DNA of 64,000 bases, taken from positions 9,231,394 through 9,295,393 of the forward strand of contig OY783193.1 in the NCBI GenBank assembly GCA_963678675.1, given 5' to 3'. The DNA is from Xiphydria camelus (Eukaryota; Arthropoda; Insecta; Hymenoptera; Xiphydriidae). A program made the translations under genes and the position numbers. Below the pieces are notes generated by a model. It did no database searches. It was not told the origin of the DNA and was given only the letters and a program-made list of their open reading frames with translations. Position 1 is the first letter of the stretch, and every line of letters starts with the position of its first letter. Positions 33,724-45,024 of the stretch are shown piece by piece.

Positions 33724-34156
33724 CCCATTAACAGGGCTCCTCAAGGTGAAACATTGAAGTTTTTAATAGGCCACAGCGTACTTTTTACAGTTCGTAATAG
33801 TGTAAACATTAGTTTATACGGTAAATTTACCAAGCTCCTATTAATATGTGTCGGGTGTTTGCAGATTTATACACTGAGAAAGAAAAGTAATTGTGACTAT
33901 TTTTGACTCAACTGCCCCAGTTTTGTAATCAGCGCCGGTTTTATGTATATAGTTACTGCAGCAATTCTTTTCTCCCAGTAACTAAAAATAGTTACAACTA
34001 TAAAAATTGGCGTTAATTACCAAACTTGTGCAGTTAAGTCCAAAATAGTCGCCATGACCACATTCATTTCTTTCAGTGTACTGTTATGAATTGTGAAAAG
34101 TACGCTTTGTCCATTAAAAAATTCAATGTCTCACCCTGAGTTAACCTGTTCCTGGG
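33724..34156. mobile_element. Old inverted-repeat element enclosing a younger F6 copy
   Basis: Left arm (about 33724-33805) and right arm (about 34082-34156) are imperfect inverted copies sharing GTGARACATTGAA.TTTTTAAT and AGCGTACTTTT. The space between them is mostly the F6 miniature element at 33872-34078, which therefore landed in its loop. Confidence 0.65.
33872..34078. mobile_element. Palindromic miniature element, family F6
   Basis: 207 bp, ends CACTGAGAAAGAAAAG and CATTTCTTTCAGTG, flanked by TA (33870-33871 and 34079-34080). The arms continue through GACTATTTTTGACT / AGTCCAAAATAGTC. Non-coding. Confidence 0.85.
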
Positions 34157-34159
34157 ATT

Positions 34160-36988
34160 CACTGTAAAAATTATTAATAATTTTTCTTTTCTCCTTGTAG
34201 GATCTTTATTATCGACGAATTTGTAAGTTCTTGTTTTCCTTCTGTCCTATTTTCCCGTTCGTTTGCACCATCAGATCAGTAAATCTTCCTCCCACTCTCG
34301 TAAAACGATAAAAGCATCGATTTCAGCGTCACCATTATTATTGCGTGAGAACGGAATCACGAAAGACACTCTCTCGCCGAAAGTGGGACGAGATCGTATA
34401 CCGAAGGGCCCCCGACCTTCTTGGCGACGCGTGTTTCTTCGGTATACCTGCCTAACTGTACACGATTTACGAGACGATTTATCCGGCGAGACGCTCGGGT
34501 CTCGTATCTCGGCACCCGTGTGAAGAGAAGCTTAGCGCACGCACATATTTCCGAAACGGATGCTCGGATCGCCCGAATATACGGTTACGCGCTATGAATT
34601 CCGTTAAGAATGTCTCAAACGTATACGCGAGTGCCCAAATGATTAGATGCGTGCCTATGGGCCTTTCGTACGCGAGTATCTACATGGTAAGTATGCGTGT
34701 GCTCATATGTGCGCATGTAGACGATACTTCAGGAAAGATGGTAGAAGGCGGAAGCGGGCTCAGCGAAACGGAGCAGTGACCTACGTTGAACCGTCTAATT
34801 ATCATTGCGACTGTAATTCGCAAAGTCAAGGTCACGGAACGGATCACCACGGAGAACGGCACCGTCGAGGAAGTTCCCCTTTCGGGGACGACTCTTCCTA
34901 CCGCGACTGGTGATCCTCGTCGTCAATGATTAATGGTTGTCGAATGTTAATGATAATGGTGTCTTTCTCGTCGCGAAAGGAAACGCGAGGTTCGGTGCCG
35001 AGCTAATCCTCAAGAAAGCAGGGAAGAAAAAGGAAAAGAAATGAAGAGTAAATAAATAAAAGAAATGTCGGAGATGCAAGTAGGACGAGTTCGTTTTTTT
35101 TCACTTTAAGCGCGATTACCTCGTTACCTATGAACTTTTCGTTGGAGTGGATAAGATAGTTTCGAAAATAACGTTCCGGTTCATCAAATTTCTGTATTAA
35201 TATTAGTTTTTCGTTCGCGACTTCGTCCGCATGGATTTTGAAAGAAAAAATAAAAATTCCCATACAAATTTCTAAAGGATACATTTTCAAAAATTTTGAA
35301 ACACGTCTTTCTTAATTTCTAACCGAAAGGCCAGATACCGATTTTCATGGATCAAACTTCAAAAATGATGGATTTTCATACAAACTGACACATGCCCTAT
35401 TTTACCACCTCAGAGGAAGAATTTCATAAAATCCTTTCTTAGTGGATGCTTACGCCACAAAAGAAACCTACAGCGGTTTTTCGGCTCGACGTTGATGAAT
35501 CAGTCAATCAGTCAGGAAATGTTCTTTTATATGCATAGATGGGTGAAAAGTTCACAGAGAAATTGATTAGAGCAGTTCGCATCACGGATAAAATTCTACC
35601 ATCGAAACTATTAATTTACAGCATTTGAAGGAAGAGTGCAATCATCTCATCTTCAAGGTCTCACTTTAAAAGCCTCCCGATAAAGTAACCACCCAAATAA
35701 TTCACATTCTCCCATCCAGCATTCCACCGACAATCATAATAATCACAACAACACTCCACGTTTCGCCTCTAAGACCGGAAATGCTTACGCAATCCGGCTT
35801 CGCTCGCGCATCCCGGAGCCACGGAGAATAACGACGCGCTGTATTACGTTCCGAGAAACAGCACATCTCGGGCATCGCGCGCCCCGAAGATCGAATTTAT
35901 TTTAAGGACGTCGCGATGAATTAATCTCCCGAAGAAATTCGCATTCTCTCCCCGCCGCAGCACTCGCGCGCCGCGCGGCGAGGAAGAAGAGCGGCGGATG
36001 CCGATGTCGTGTCGTCGTCCACCGACACCGGGTGCCGCCGCGCACGGCGAGGAGAGGACGGAGCGCCCGAAGCTCCCTTCGGCCCCGGGGCACTCTTCGC
36101 GGATGACAGGCAACAACCTCGGTTATAGAGGCGCCCGGCGGGAAGCATCCGAAGAGAGCAGTGGCCGGTGGCAACCGTATATGCTCTGCTCTCCCGCGAT
36201 CGGAGACGATAAGGGAACTTAGCCTTGAGGACGTCGCAGCGACATTCCTGCACGGCGCGGTCGCTTCGGGTCCCGTGGAAGTCGCGTCCGATGCGTGGTT
36301 ATCGCCCGGAGACCGCCGAATTCTTCCGCGAATGCGAGGAGTATCGTCCGAGGGTTCAGGGAGGTCGCGCGAGAGGGAGGAAAGTTCTGTGCGCGGCTTC
36401 CGCAAACTGCAGGTACAGCTTGATCTCGTGTTTTGCTGCGTACGTTGGAAAATAAATAAAAAGAGAAATTCCAGGGAAATAATATTTTTCTTGCATCTTT
36501 TGTATCGTGGTTGTGGGAAAATATATAACGCTTTAATATATTATGTTGCTTTATATGATTTCTCAATTTTGCAACAAAGTCGCTCCAGAGCTTATGGTGC
36601 ATCGGAGATGATTGACTTGGCGCTATTAATCGGACAGTGTCGCGGTGCTTCGCAATCTCGCGACTCGGCGATAACGAGGAACGACCGCCCTGTTAATACC
36701 ACCCTTGTATGAATTACGCAGGTAGCTATAGGGACTGTATACGACCGCGGATTACAGGTATTGCCGCGTCATTCGTTTGCTTCTGAACATCTGTCTTTCG
36801 TTTTCTCCCTTTCCTTATTACTTATGCGGATGTACTTTTATGCGTCTGTATACCTATACCTATACAGGATGATCCAGAAATGCGTTAATACCCGACGTTT
36901 TACCGTATACTCTGAGTCAAATTGATCATATTCACCTATACGCGTATAGTTTAAAATAACTCTATAAATACAGAAAAAAGCCCGTGAC
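34160..36988. other. Gene-free stretch
   Basis: Mixed composition. Between 35345 and 35560 there is a segment with a tandem-like TCAGTCAATCAGTCAGG that looks different from its flanks. CpG-rich frames at 35844-36712 run on both strands (up to 183 codons) and look non-coding. The 95-codon minus frame at 35003-35290 is AT-rich and unrecognised. Confidence 0.35.
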
Positions 36989-36990
36989 AG

Positions 36991-37232
36991 CACCGAGAAA
37001 AAAAAATTTAACCAAAACCTTGAAGACGATGATCAAACTATTTGATGAAATATGGATCTTCCATCTGTTTCACTAAACTGATCATTTTTTGGTTAGAATA
37101 ATTAAACATTTCGTTAGAATAACTAGATAATTCGTCCAACTGACTAGTATACTACTAATATTTGGGTTAGCATAACTAAATACGTTTAATTAAATTCGTC
37201 TTGCCATTTCAATCTAATCATTTTTCTCAGTG
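36991..37232 (+). mobile_element. Miniature element, family F3, uninterrupted copy
   Basis: 242 bp, ends CACCGAGAAAAAAAAATTT and CATTTTTCTCAGTG, flanked by AG on both sides (36989-36990 and 37233-37234). It serves as the reference empty site for both insertions in the 7481-7849 copy. Confidence 0.9.
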
Positions 37233-37234
37233 AG

Positions 37235-38119
37235 TCTTTCCTTTAAAAACACATTGAACCCTGAATAAAAATACCACTGCTGATCAGTGTGCGAACCACA
37301 CCAAGCCTTGCCATACGTTTCGACGTACTCAAAGACGATTATCATGAGACGGTATACGGCGCCGCATCGTCAGTGAAGAATAGTCGAATTTCACGACGAA
37401 AGCACGCCAGAGGAGGACGGAGAACCGGATGTAGGTGAAGACGCTGTCTTCTCCGTCAACGTCTGGCATGCATAAGACGCATACGTACGTATTCCGTACA
37501 CACTCGAGAGGAACGAGCGAGTCGCCCGCTCGCCGTTGCATATAGATACAATTAAAATACCGCGCAGAGGAAGGAGGAAAGAAATGCTCGACGGAGGAGA
37601 GGAAAGAGAGAGGGAGTCGAGAGAGAATACGTATATCGTATATATATATATTTACAAGGCTCTCCTCCAGTTCACTTTTCTAGGGCATAGAGAAGTAATG
37701 ACAACGGCTCGGCGGGCAAATAGCAATTGTCGCTAATGGTAATGTTTCAGACTTAACGTCCTGGAATGAGGTCGTCGCCCGTGCGACATTCGCGTGGTAC
37801 CCACACACATGTAGGTAATTATCTCATACGGGACACATTAGGCGCTACCCCGACTTCCACGTCGTATAGCTGCATACCTGGCTGGAAGAGGAACGTGCTT
37901 CCTAGGGTACGTACGAACGCGTAGAGACGCATTCCATTCTTGTCACCCCCGTGGCTGATCGTTTCCGAAGTAGGTAGACGGTGATATAGGAGTTTTTGAC
38001 CGGGAGGTGGAGAAACCGTGGAAAATTTTGACCCACAGATTCAAATACTCTTATTTTTAGGGTATCAAATGGTTTTAGTATTTCGTATCGGTCACGTAGG
38101 AGTCACTTGGAAATTATTT
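37235..38119. other. Gene-free stretch
   Basis: Mixed composition with a short TA run near 37640. No exon or element can be supported. Confidence 0.4.
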
Positions 38120-38515
38120 TTTTGTATAGAAATGGTTGATTAATCGTCAAAATTAATTAGAAATTTAATAACGCAGAGATTATCGAAACTTTTTAAAACC
38201 GATGGTCGAAACTGAAAGTTCGAATTCTCAATTTTTCGAATTCCGAATTCGGAATTATCTGAGTGTTATTAACGATTTATCGATTAACTGCACGTAATTC
38301 TGATTATTTTTCTAATTTCCATCGCTTGGGAACGATTTCTTAAAATAGAAATTTCTAATTAATCATTAAAATTAAATAGACACTTATATAATAACGCAGA
38401 GTTTATCGAACTTTTTCAAGATAAGTTCGAACTCAATTTTCCGAATTCGGAATGATCTAAATGTAATTAACAATTTATCAATTAACTACACGTGATTCTG
38501 GTTATTTTTGTGATT
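38120..38515 (+). repeat. Two-unit tandem repeat, ~210 bp
   Basis: Units start near 38130 and 38345. Both contain AATAGAAAT/ATAGAAATG, TAACGCAGAG.TTATCGAA, TTCCGAATTCGGAAT, AATTTATC.ATTAACT and CACGT.ATTCTG.TTATTTTT in the same order. AT-rich and non-coding. Confidence 0.75.
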
Positions 38516-39886
38516 CCCATATATGAAATTCCATCGAATTCGTCGTATCTGCAGCTTTAGCGTTCCACTCGTCCACATCGCCACTCTACCTCGATCAACG
38601 CACACCCAACGATCACTTCCGCTCGCCGCCCAATTCGACTGCGCGAGAAAGATCTCCCAATAACGAACTCGCATAACTGCGGACGTTTTTTTTCCTTCCG
38701 TCGTAAATCTCTCGTCGCGCGACACCGGCGCGCGCGCGCGTGTTGCTCATTCTCTCTCTCAAGAGGCGTAACTAATAGGCGTGCGACATCGCGTTGCGTG
38801 CCGTCCGCGGACGCGGATATTTGCATGCCTGGGATTTATGCCTCCGCGAATGGGGCTTGCGTTACCCGATTTATCGGACGACGGAGTTATCGGCCGGCTT
38901 ATCGGACGCGCGATGCGTCGCCGCGCGTCATCCCTCGCGCGGAAAGAGGAATATACGTAGGTATATACGGGGATGAAAGTTACCTACGAGCGGCTCGCGA
39001 GGATTTATTCTAAGAAGGAGATGCGGGAGGTGGTACATATATCACGTGATAAAAAGAATAGACACCCTTCGTCTTCCTTTTCCTCTCGCTTCGGTCTCAC
39101 TGCAGCCGTAGTCTCATCGGGGATCGATTACGTATCGCGGCGGGGATGAAAATACGAAAAATAACGTTCGACTACCGGATCGAATTATTGAACGGGGGGT
39201 GTTCACTTTTTTATGTCCACCTATGCGAAGACGCGTAGGATACAATTGACTCTCGGCATTCTCCGCTTTATCTCCTATCGTGCGCGAGAGGTAAGTATAC
39301 ACGCGCGGCTCGAGCGCGTCATCCCACGCGCGCGGAGGGAGGAGGACAAATTCACGCAAGGATGAAATTTACCTACGCGCGAGCAACCCGCGAAACGTAG
39401 AATTTATTCCTCGGCGGAGAGACGTGAGCGGCGATGCAGCTCGAGTCTCACCTTCGATAAGATTCGCTTTCGCCCGCGGCTATACCGCTGCGTGTCTAAC
39501 CTTCGTCGGAAACGCGAGACACGCCCGCTGCTTCGCCGGAAAGCGACAATAATATCGCGGTAAGCGCGCAAAACGGCTACCGTATCTAAAATCGATACCG
39601 CGCCATCCCACCGGCGTCTGAAAGAAGCAGTAGATCCTCTCGTATCTCCCTTTCCACCCGCTTCAGACTCCGGTCTCGCCTGCACTCCTCGGCGCCTTAT
39701 CTCAGTATCGACTGCGCGCGCGCGTCGAGTATAGCAGCGCATCCGCCGACCGCGAATCGCGCGGCGATCGACTTAACCTTACGCGGGACACTCGATACTC
39801 GCTGTCTGGTAAATATTGTAGCTCGCGCGGGTAGGTAATTCTGCCGAAACGTCCGCGCGAGCGAAGGAAACGCTCCTCCGCAATGT
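38516..39886. other. Gene-free stretch, CpG-rich
   Basis: Two loosely similar segments (38935-39010 and 39325-39420) share GGATGAAA.TTACCTACG and TTTATTC, possibly an old duplication. The overlapping open frames have no domain. Confidence 0.4.
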
Positions 39887-40021
39887 AGTCCAGTCATATC
39901 GTACATCCAACCTTGCAATAATTAGGGTAAACCTAATTTTTTTATATGTTGTTAGGATCCACCTGGGTTGTATAAATCCAGATTTGCAACCCTGAAAAAG
40001 TTGTGCCACCTGAGATATAAC

Positions 40022-40246
40022 CAAAACACAAAACTTGTGGCCGCCACACGCGGAAGAAGTGAAACTTCGATATCAATTTCTCTGAATTTAATTCCGGTGG
40101 TATTAGTTTCAATTGGCTCTATACAAGTCTTTTACAATGCTTCTTCGTAGAGCCAATTGAAACTAATACCACCGGAATCAAATTCAGAGAAACTGATATC
40201 GAAGTTTCACTTCTTCCGCGTGTGGCGGCCACACGTTTTGTGTTTT
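40022..40246. repeat. Long hairpin, ~100-bp arms
   Basis: The left arm (40022-40121) and right arm (40148-40246) are near-perfect complements. They run from CAAAACACAAAAC through GTGGCCGCCACACGCGGAAG to CAATTGGCTCT, and are separated by about 26 bases. A transcript across it would form a strong double strand. It directly follows the left terminal repeat of the composite element and is absent from the right end. Confidence 0.9.
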
Positions 40247-40254
40247 TTTATGGG

Positions 40255-40480
40255 CACAAAATGTAGTGTAAGGAATATCATATTCACTGGATGTATTTTC
40301 ACCGATATTGGATCCTCCCCAGGGACTTGAAAATCTGTTACATTCTCCAGGGTTTGGGACTGGTGTTGATCTGCATTAGCAGATATAGCAATATTTGATT
40401 GTGTTAAATTAATTCTCTCTCTCCATTTTCGACTTAGTTCTGCAACAGTTTTAGGTATTTTGTTATAAATTAATACACCC
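40255..40480 (-). pseudogene. Possible decayed coding fragment
   Basis: The minus strand reads about 75 codons of balanced, protein-like composition (including KTVAELSRKWRERINLTQ and ENVTDFQVPGEDPISVK), unlike the biased frames elsewhere. The open frame begins in the CA microsatellite and ends in the hairpin arm, so neither end is natural. It may be a piece of a protein once encoded by the composite transposon. No domain is recognised. Confidence 0.3.
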
Positions 40481-40488
40481 ACGCATAC

Positions 40489-40505
40489 ACACACACACAC
40501 ACACG
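40489..40505. repeat. (CA)n microsatellite
   Basis: Eight CA dinucleotides at the upstream edge of the coding-like fragment. Confidence 0.9.
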
Positions 40506-41436
40506 AATGTACAGTAATGCACGGTGGTTACTCGAGAAATATCACGACTCCGATCGCAGACTACACGAGCTCCGTATAGCCGGCCACTCGACGCGGTAAA
40601 ATCCGGAAAACTGAAAATGTGCAAACGAAATACAAACAACTCACACAAGTAACTCTGCGCACTCTAGTCCAGACATCTCATATATCTTACGGATACACCC
40701 AAAAAAGGGTCCTAAACGCTGGATTTATGGTGAGACTAAACAGTCCTCTTACAATTAGTGGAGGTGCGACACTGCGTCGCCTCATAATACGAACAATAGC
40801 TTCCATCGCCCGAAGAAACCCTCTCGAGCAACACAAATAAGGTCCAGATACACATGCTAGTAAAAAAGCATGCTTATGAGCATGCTTAAAAAAGCATGCT
40901 CTTTTAACGGCTACACTTGCTCGATATGAGCATGCTACTTTTAAGCATGCTTTTAAAAAAGCATGCTTAAAGCAAGCACTCGGATACACATGCTAGTTCC
41001 TAACAGGCTGTCTGCCAGTGCAGTGGAAAAGATGGAACACCAAGTGGCTATCCGCACAGAAGTGAAAAAAATAATTGTATTACTTGCAATTCAATGCATA
41101 CGAAATCTTCTATTGAAAGAGAAAAAAAAAGGAGGAATAGGAATATTCATCAAAGTTTCAATTTTTGAGATAGAGTAAAGAACTTTCTGCGTTTCACTCT
41201 TAAAATAATATACTTTTAAGAAAAAAAAACAGTATTACGAGTTTTGAAAAAAGTATATTTATTTTACAGTTTGAAGATATTAATTTTCATGAAACTCGTA
41301 CAATCAAATAGGTCGGTTTTGAACGTGTAAAATAAAGTGAAAAAAACTTTTTATGAGAAAAATGTATATTTTATTACCATGGGGTCCACTGGACCCCGTG
41401 TGACCACTACGAATTAATAAATTATTAATAAATTGT

Positions 41437-41671
41437 CTGTCGCATATTCGCCCAAATGCTCTCCGCATTTGGGCCGTAGACCGGTGTGAGGGAGAAATTC
41501 GACACTCCTCGGGCCCTTTGAGCCATAAATTAGATCCGGGAAAGTTCCTCAGTGCCACGGGGTCGAAGAGCGACCAGTACGTTCGAAAACCCCCGAGCGA
41601 CCGGAACAGCTCGCAAATAAAGTTAATGCATTATTTGTTTTCCCTTACAAATTGATGTAATTTTATTCATC
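41437..41671 (-). repeat. Dispersed repeat R4, short copy
   Basis: Opposite-strand copy of 18420-18822 with the same two ends and an internal deletion of about 170 bp. The hairpin CCCAAATGC..GCATTTGGG, GGAACTTTCCCGGAT and AACTTTATTTGCGAGCTGTTC are retained. Confidence 0.75.
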
Positions 41672-42450
41672 CTAAATCCACCACGCAAGATTAATTTGGC
41701 GCGTAGTCCGTCGCTCGAAGACGGAACATTGTTTATTAGAATAGGTATTGCGGGGAACGGCTTATTTCGATCCGTCCGTTAATTAACCTTTTCCGGAAAA
41801 GGTGTGCGACGGAACACAGACTCTAGTCTTCATGACCATCCCGTCGCGTCGTTTGACGGAAAGGATCGGAAGCGATGAACCCCGTCTGCGACGGTCCCTG
41901 CCACATGTTGTCCCTGCTGGGCCGTGTCTTGCCGGACAAGTGGGCGGTAGTACATTTATTTGTATATACTAGCTTTGTGTGCTCCCCAACCCCCGGGGGG
42001 TAAGTACCTGGCTCCGCGCATCGGGTCCCAAGGTCGCCGGGGTTTTTGGCGACACGGTTTTGTCCACGCATTTATTAAAAAACTATTTTATATAATAATA
42101 AAATAAAAAAAGGAGAAGGAAAGGATTTGATCCAGTCAGTATTTTGACGGGCGATGACGCGATTAACCACTTTCGTGCGTGGTTCTGAAAATTTACCGTC
42201 GCCGCGGCGACGATCCTGTCAAGAAATTTGTGCAGCGGCGGCGACGGCGATTAAATATAAATCACTTTGTTGAATTACACTCATAACCTCACACTCACTG
42301 TAGAAACTGGTAAGGTTGCGCGCGGCGCAACACGCAAAATCAAACTCAGCCAGATCTCGTCGCGCCAAGCCTAGACCTGATAGAGCCATCAGTTTTGTGC
42401 CACAAACGGTCGCATTTGCACGCACGCATTGGCTCTTCGTGCAAATGTGA

Positions 42451-42554
42451 CAGTTTTGCCTCACCGTGTATGGGCATTCCAGTGTGCCCAAATTTTCATT
42501 TCACATTTGCTCGCGTGCAAGCACGCTTCAGTTTTACCTCACCGTGTATGGGCC
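42451..42554 (+). repeat. 78-bp direct repeat
   Basis: CAGTTTTGCCTCACCGTGTA at 42451 recurs with one change at 42529. Both are preceded by a purine/CGTGCA-rich stretch, suggesting two copies of a ~78-bp unit. Confidence 0.7.
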
Positions 42555-42556
42555 GG

Positions 42557-42769
42557 TTATTAGCAAACACCGTCTACACTTGCTCATAAGCGTTCCCCTT
42601 TTCACCCCCGCCTCAAGAAGCATGCTCGAAAATCAACCGTCGGTCGATTTGTGAGCATGCTTATTTTAAGCATGCTCGAAACGAGCAAGACTTGGATACA
42701 CATGCTACTAGGAGCAGTTCCTGGAAAAAAGCATGCTTGCGTGCTCGAAACTAGCATGTGTATCTGGAC
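42557..42769 (+). repeat. Duplicated right end of the inner transposon, copy 1
   Basis: Nearly identical over 213 bp to 43529-43742, both ending in ACTAGCATGTGTATCTGGAC. Contains four of the five AGCATGCT palindromes of this cluster. Confidence 0.85.
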
Positions 42770-43063
42770 TTCTAAATAAGCATGCTTAAAGCAAGCACTC
42801 GGATATACATGCTATTTACTAGGAGGCTGTCTGTAGCAGGCAGGCTGTAATTCGTGAAAAACTGTAACTGGCGAATATTTGTTATCGCGCTCAAAGATAA
42901 AAGAGGAAATATAATTTGTAATGTATGTCACATTCTGAGAAACAGCGATTAAATTTTTATCACGGTCAAATTTGGAAGTAAAATTCCTTGATTCTGTTTA
43001 TGATTTTCTAGAAATTTGTCAGTTTAGCGATTACTTTGTTCGCTCGATCAAACTTACTTCATA

Positions 43064-43250
43064 TACTGAGAAAAGAGTTTATTTGCAGTTAATAAATTTA
43101 TAATTGATTACGACGGAAAAAATATTTCGTTAGGCCAAGTAAATATAATATTAATTATTACACAATGTCTCTTTCATTCAAACAAAAATACAGTAATAGC
43201 TAATGAATATTTTCTTGGCCCAAAGAAACTTTTTTTTCGCCATAATCAAG
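43064..43250. mobile_element. Truncated F2 miniature element
   Basis: Left end TACTGAGAAAAGAGTTTATT and interior match the F2 family. The right terminus is missing and a different AT-rich segment with a TCTGAGGGAAGAAG start follows. Confidence 0.65.
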
Positions 43251-43528
43251 TACTCTGAGGGAAGAAGTCTAGTTAAATACAAACCTATATATAAGACAAA
43301 AATTTATTTGAGATAAATAGACATTTATTTACATCGAATAAAAGTTTATTTACATTAAGTTAATGTTTTGCATATTTTTTTAATCGAGTACGAACCTAGT
43401 AGAACATTTATCTAATTCAAATAGAGTCTTATTCAATGAGAATAAATTCCTTTTCATCTCAAGTAAAATTTTTATTAGGTCCAACTAGACACGACGGAAC
43501 ACGACTAGACGCGAGGGATATGAGCATG

Positions 43529-43742
43529 CTTATTAGCAAACACCGTCTACACTTGCTCATAAGCGTTCCTCTTTTCACCCCCGCCTCAGGAAGCATGCTC
43601 GAAAATCAACCGTCGGTCGATTTCTGAGCATGCTTATTTTAAGCATGCTCGAAACGAGCAAGACTTGGATACACATGCTTCTAGGAGCACTTCCTGGAAA
43701 AAAGCATGCTTGCGTGCTCGAAACTAGCATGTGTATCTGGAC
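43529..43742 (+). repeat. Duplicated right end of the inner transposon, copy 2
   Basis: Partner of 42557-42769. This copy ends in the perfect 23-bp terminal repeat that pairs with 40839-40861. Confidence 0.85.
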
Positions 43743-44297
43743 CTTGACCCCCTCTGCACAGTCTAAACAGCGATTGATTTTTGCCTTATTTTTCTTCAGT
43801 TTCAAGTTAATAACTATAACATGTGCGATCAAGAGTAGATCTCCTCGAGGTCGTAAATCCCGAAGGCACTACTGCGTGACACGAATAGTGACCGAAAACG
43901 TAGAGTGGTGGATTTAAACCGTATCGGTTAGTTTAAATGATGTAACACAGCACTCACAATATTACTGGTGATTATATTGGATTCAAAGAGATATAGTAAT
44001 TCCGTGATGTAGCCGTGGTTTACAATTAGATACACTGAGAGGTAGTTTTGAGGGAAATGTGTGGGACTGCGAACGCATTCGTAACCCCCATTCACCAAAA
44101 CATACCGCCTGCCTCGCTGTTGCGACCGATGTACAGATGATATCTAGATTAGTGCGTTTTACTGAGGGGTTGCGATAATAGTGAGCCTCGCCGCGTGAGT
44201 GATAGTCGTACGGCGGCCTGGCGCTCCAGCCTCGCAAAATCGACACATGGCTTTGCCTGGCAAAGGCGATAGACGGTACGGCGCGTCTACGTAGGTA

Positions 44298-44372
44298 GAG
44301 AGCGGTGGAATGGGGCAGAGTTGAGAGCGGTGTATTGGAGCAGGGTCGAGAGCGCTGTATGAGTGAGTCACG
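44298..44372 (+). repeat. 25-bp minisatellite, three units
   Basis: Units start at 44298, 44323 and 44348 with GAGAGCGGTGG, GAGAGCGGTGT and GAGAGCGCTGT. The third is the most diverged. Confidence 0.8.
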
Positions 44373-44754
44373 GTCGGAAGAGCTGGAGTGTGTGGTTTTC
44401 GTTACGGACGCGTCGTGTCGGGCGCGCGATTTTAGTACCCTCAGCATAAAAGTTTCACTTCAAAACCGCGATATTTTTGGACTTTTTTCAATTCTTTGCC
44501 AAGAAGACACTAAAGGGAACTTCTGACGAAAAACGTCATTCTTACCTTTTCTAAAGTAGATAAACTTTGCTACAATTTAAGCTCTAGCAGAGCTCAGTAG
44601 CTCTCGTAGTTGATGAGATACAGCTTTGCAAAAAGATGACAATTTTTTTCTAAAACGGACAAACTTTAGCTTACGCTCTACTTTCGAGTGAAATATTTTC
44701 AAAAGTACTAATTCTACATAAAAACTTCGAGAAATAAAATTTTAGAAAATTTAA

Positions 44755-45024
44755 TTACCTTCCATTTAAAAAATGGCCAAAAACCAAAAAAGTCACAGTG
44801 ATATATCGATAGAGGCCTAAGGCGAGGGGAGCGGGATCGGGCAGGAGGGAAATAATTATTACATTTTGGACAACAGTGATTTTGTTACTTGAACCAGACC
44901 AGGTGATTCTTATAGATTTATGTGCTCTAAAAGCGAATTTGACTCTTAAATTTGTGACGTTGGTCAGGATTTCGAGATACTTGAGGTTAAATATACGAAA
45001 ACGGGCGATCTTGGCCATATTCAC
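44755..45024 (-). CDS. Open frame in the left arm, matching one in the right arm
   Basis: 89 codons beginning MNMAKIARFRIFNLKYLEIL. The same frame is open in the opposite arm. There is a hydrophobic C-terminal part (YITVTFLVFGHFL). Family unknown. Because the arms are inverted copies, shared openness is partly automatic, so coding status is doubtful. Confidence 0.25.
   Translation of the reverse strand: MNMAKIARFRIFNLKYLEILTNVTNLRVKFAFRAHKSIRITWSGSSNKITVVQNVIIISLLPDPAPLALGLYRYITVTFLVFGHFLNGR

Larger units (their letters stand above)
40839..43745. mobile_element. 2.9-kb inner transposon with AGCATGCT arrays
   Basis: A perfect 23-bp inverted repeat beginning AAGGTCCAGATACACATGCT bounds it (40839-40861 and 43723-43745). 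The 8-bp palindrome AGCATGCT occurs six times in 40868-40975, five times in 42610-42790 and five times in 43525-43715. The right end region is duplicated in direct orientation (42557-42769 and 43529-43742), so two alternative right ends exist. It holds the R4 fragment (41437-41671) and an F2 copy (43064-43250). No target duplication is obvious and no transposase frame is recognised. Confidence 0.75.

Noticed and set aside
36161..36712. 183-codon plus-strand frame with an overlapping 167-codon minus frame
   Set aside because: Both strands are open over much of the same GC-rich DNA, and neither translation shows a domain or a consistent codon pattern.
40868..43715. CRISPR-like array from repeated AGCATGCT
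   Set aside because: The repeats are only 8 bp, palindromic and irregularly spaced inside a eukaryotic transposon.
42395..43832. Several 60-95-codon frames around the AGCATGCT clusters
   Set aside because: They are similar to each other only because the underlying DNA is duplicated. They cross repeat boundaries and contain no domain.
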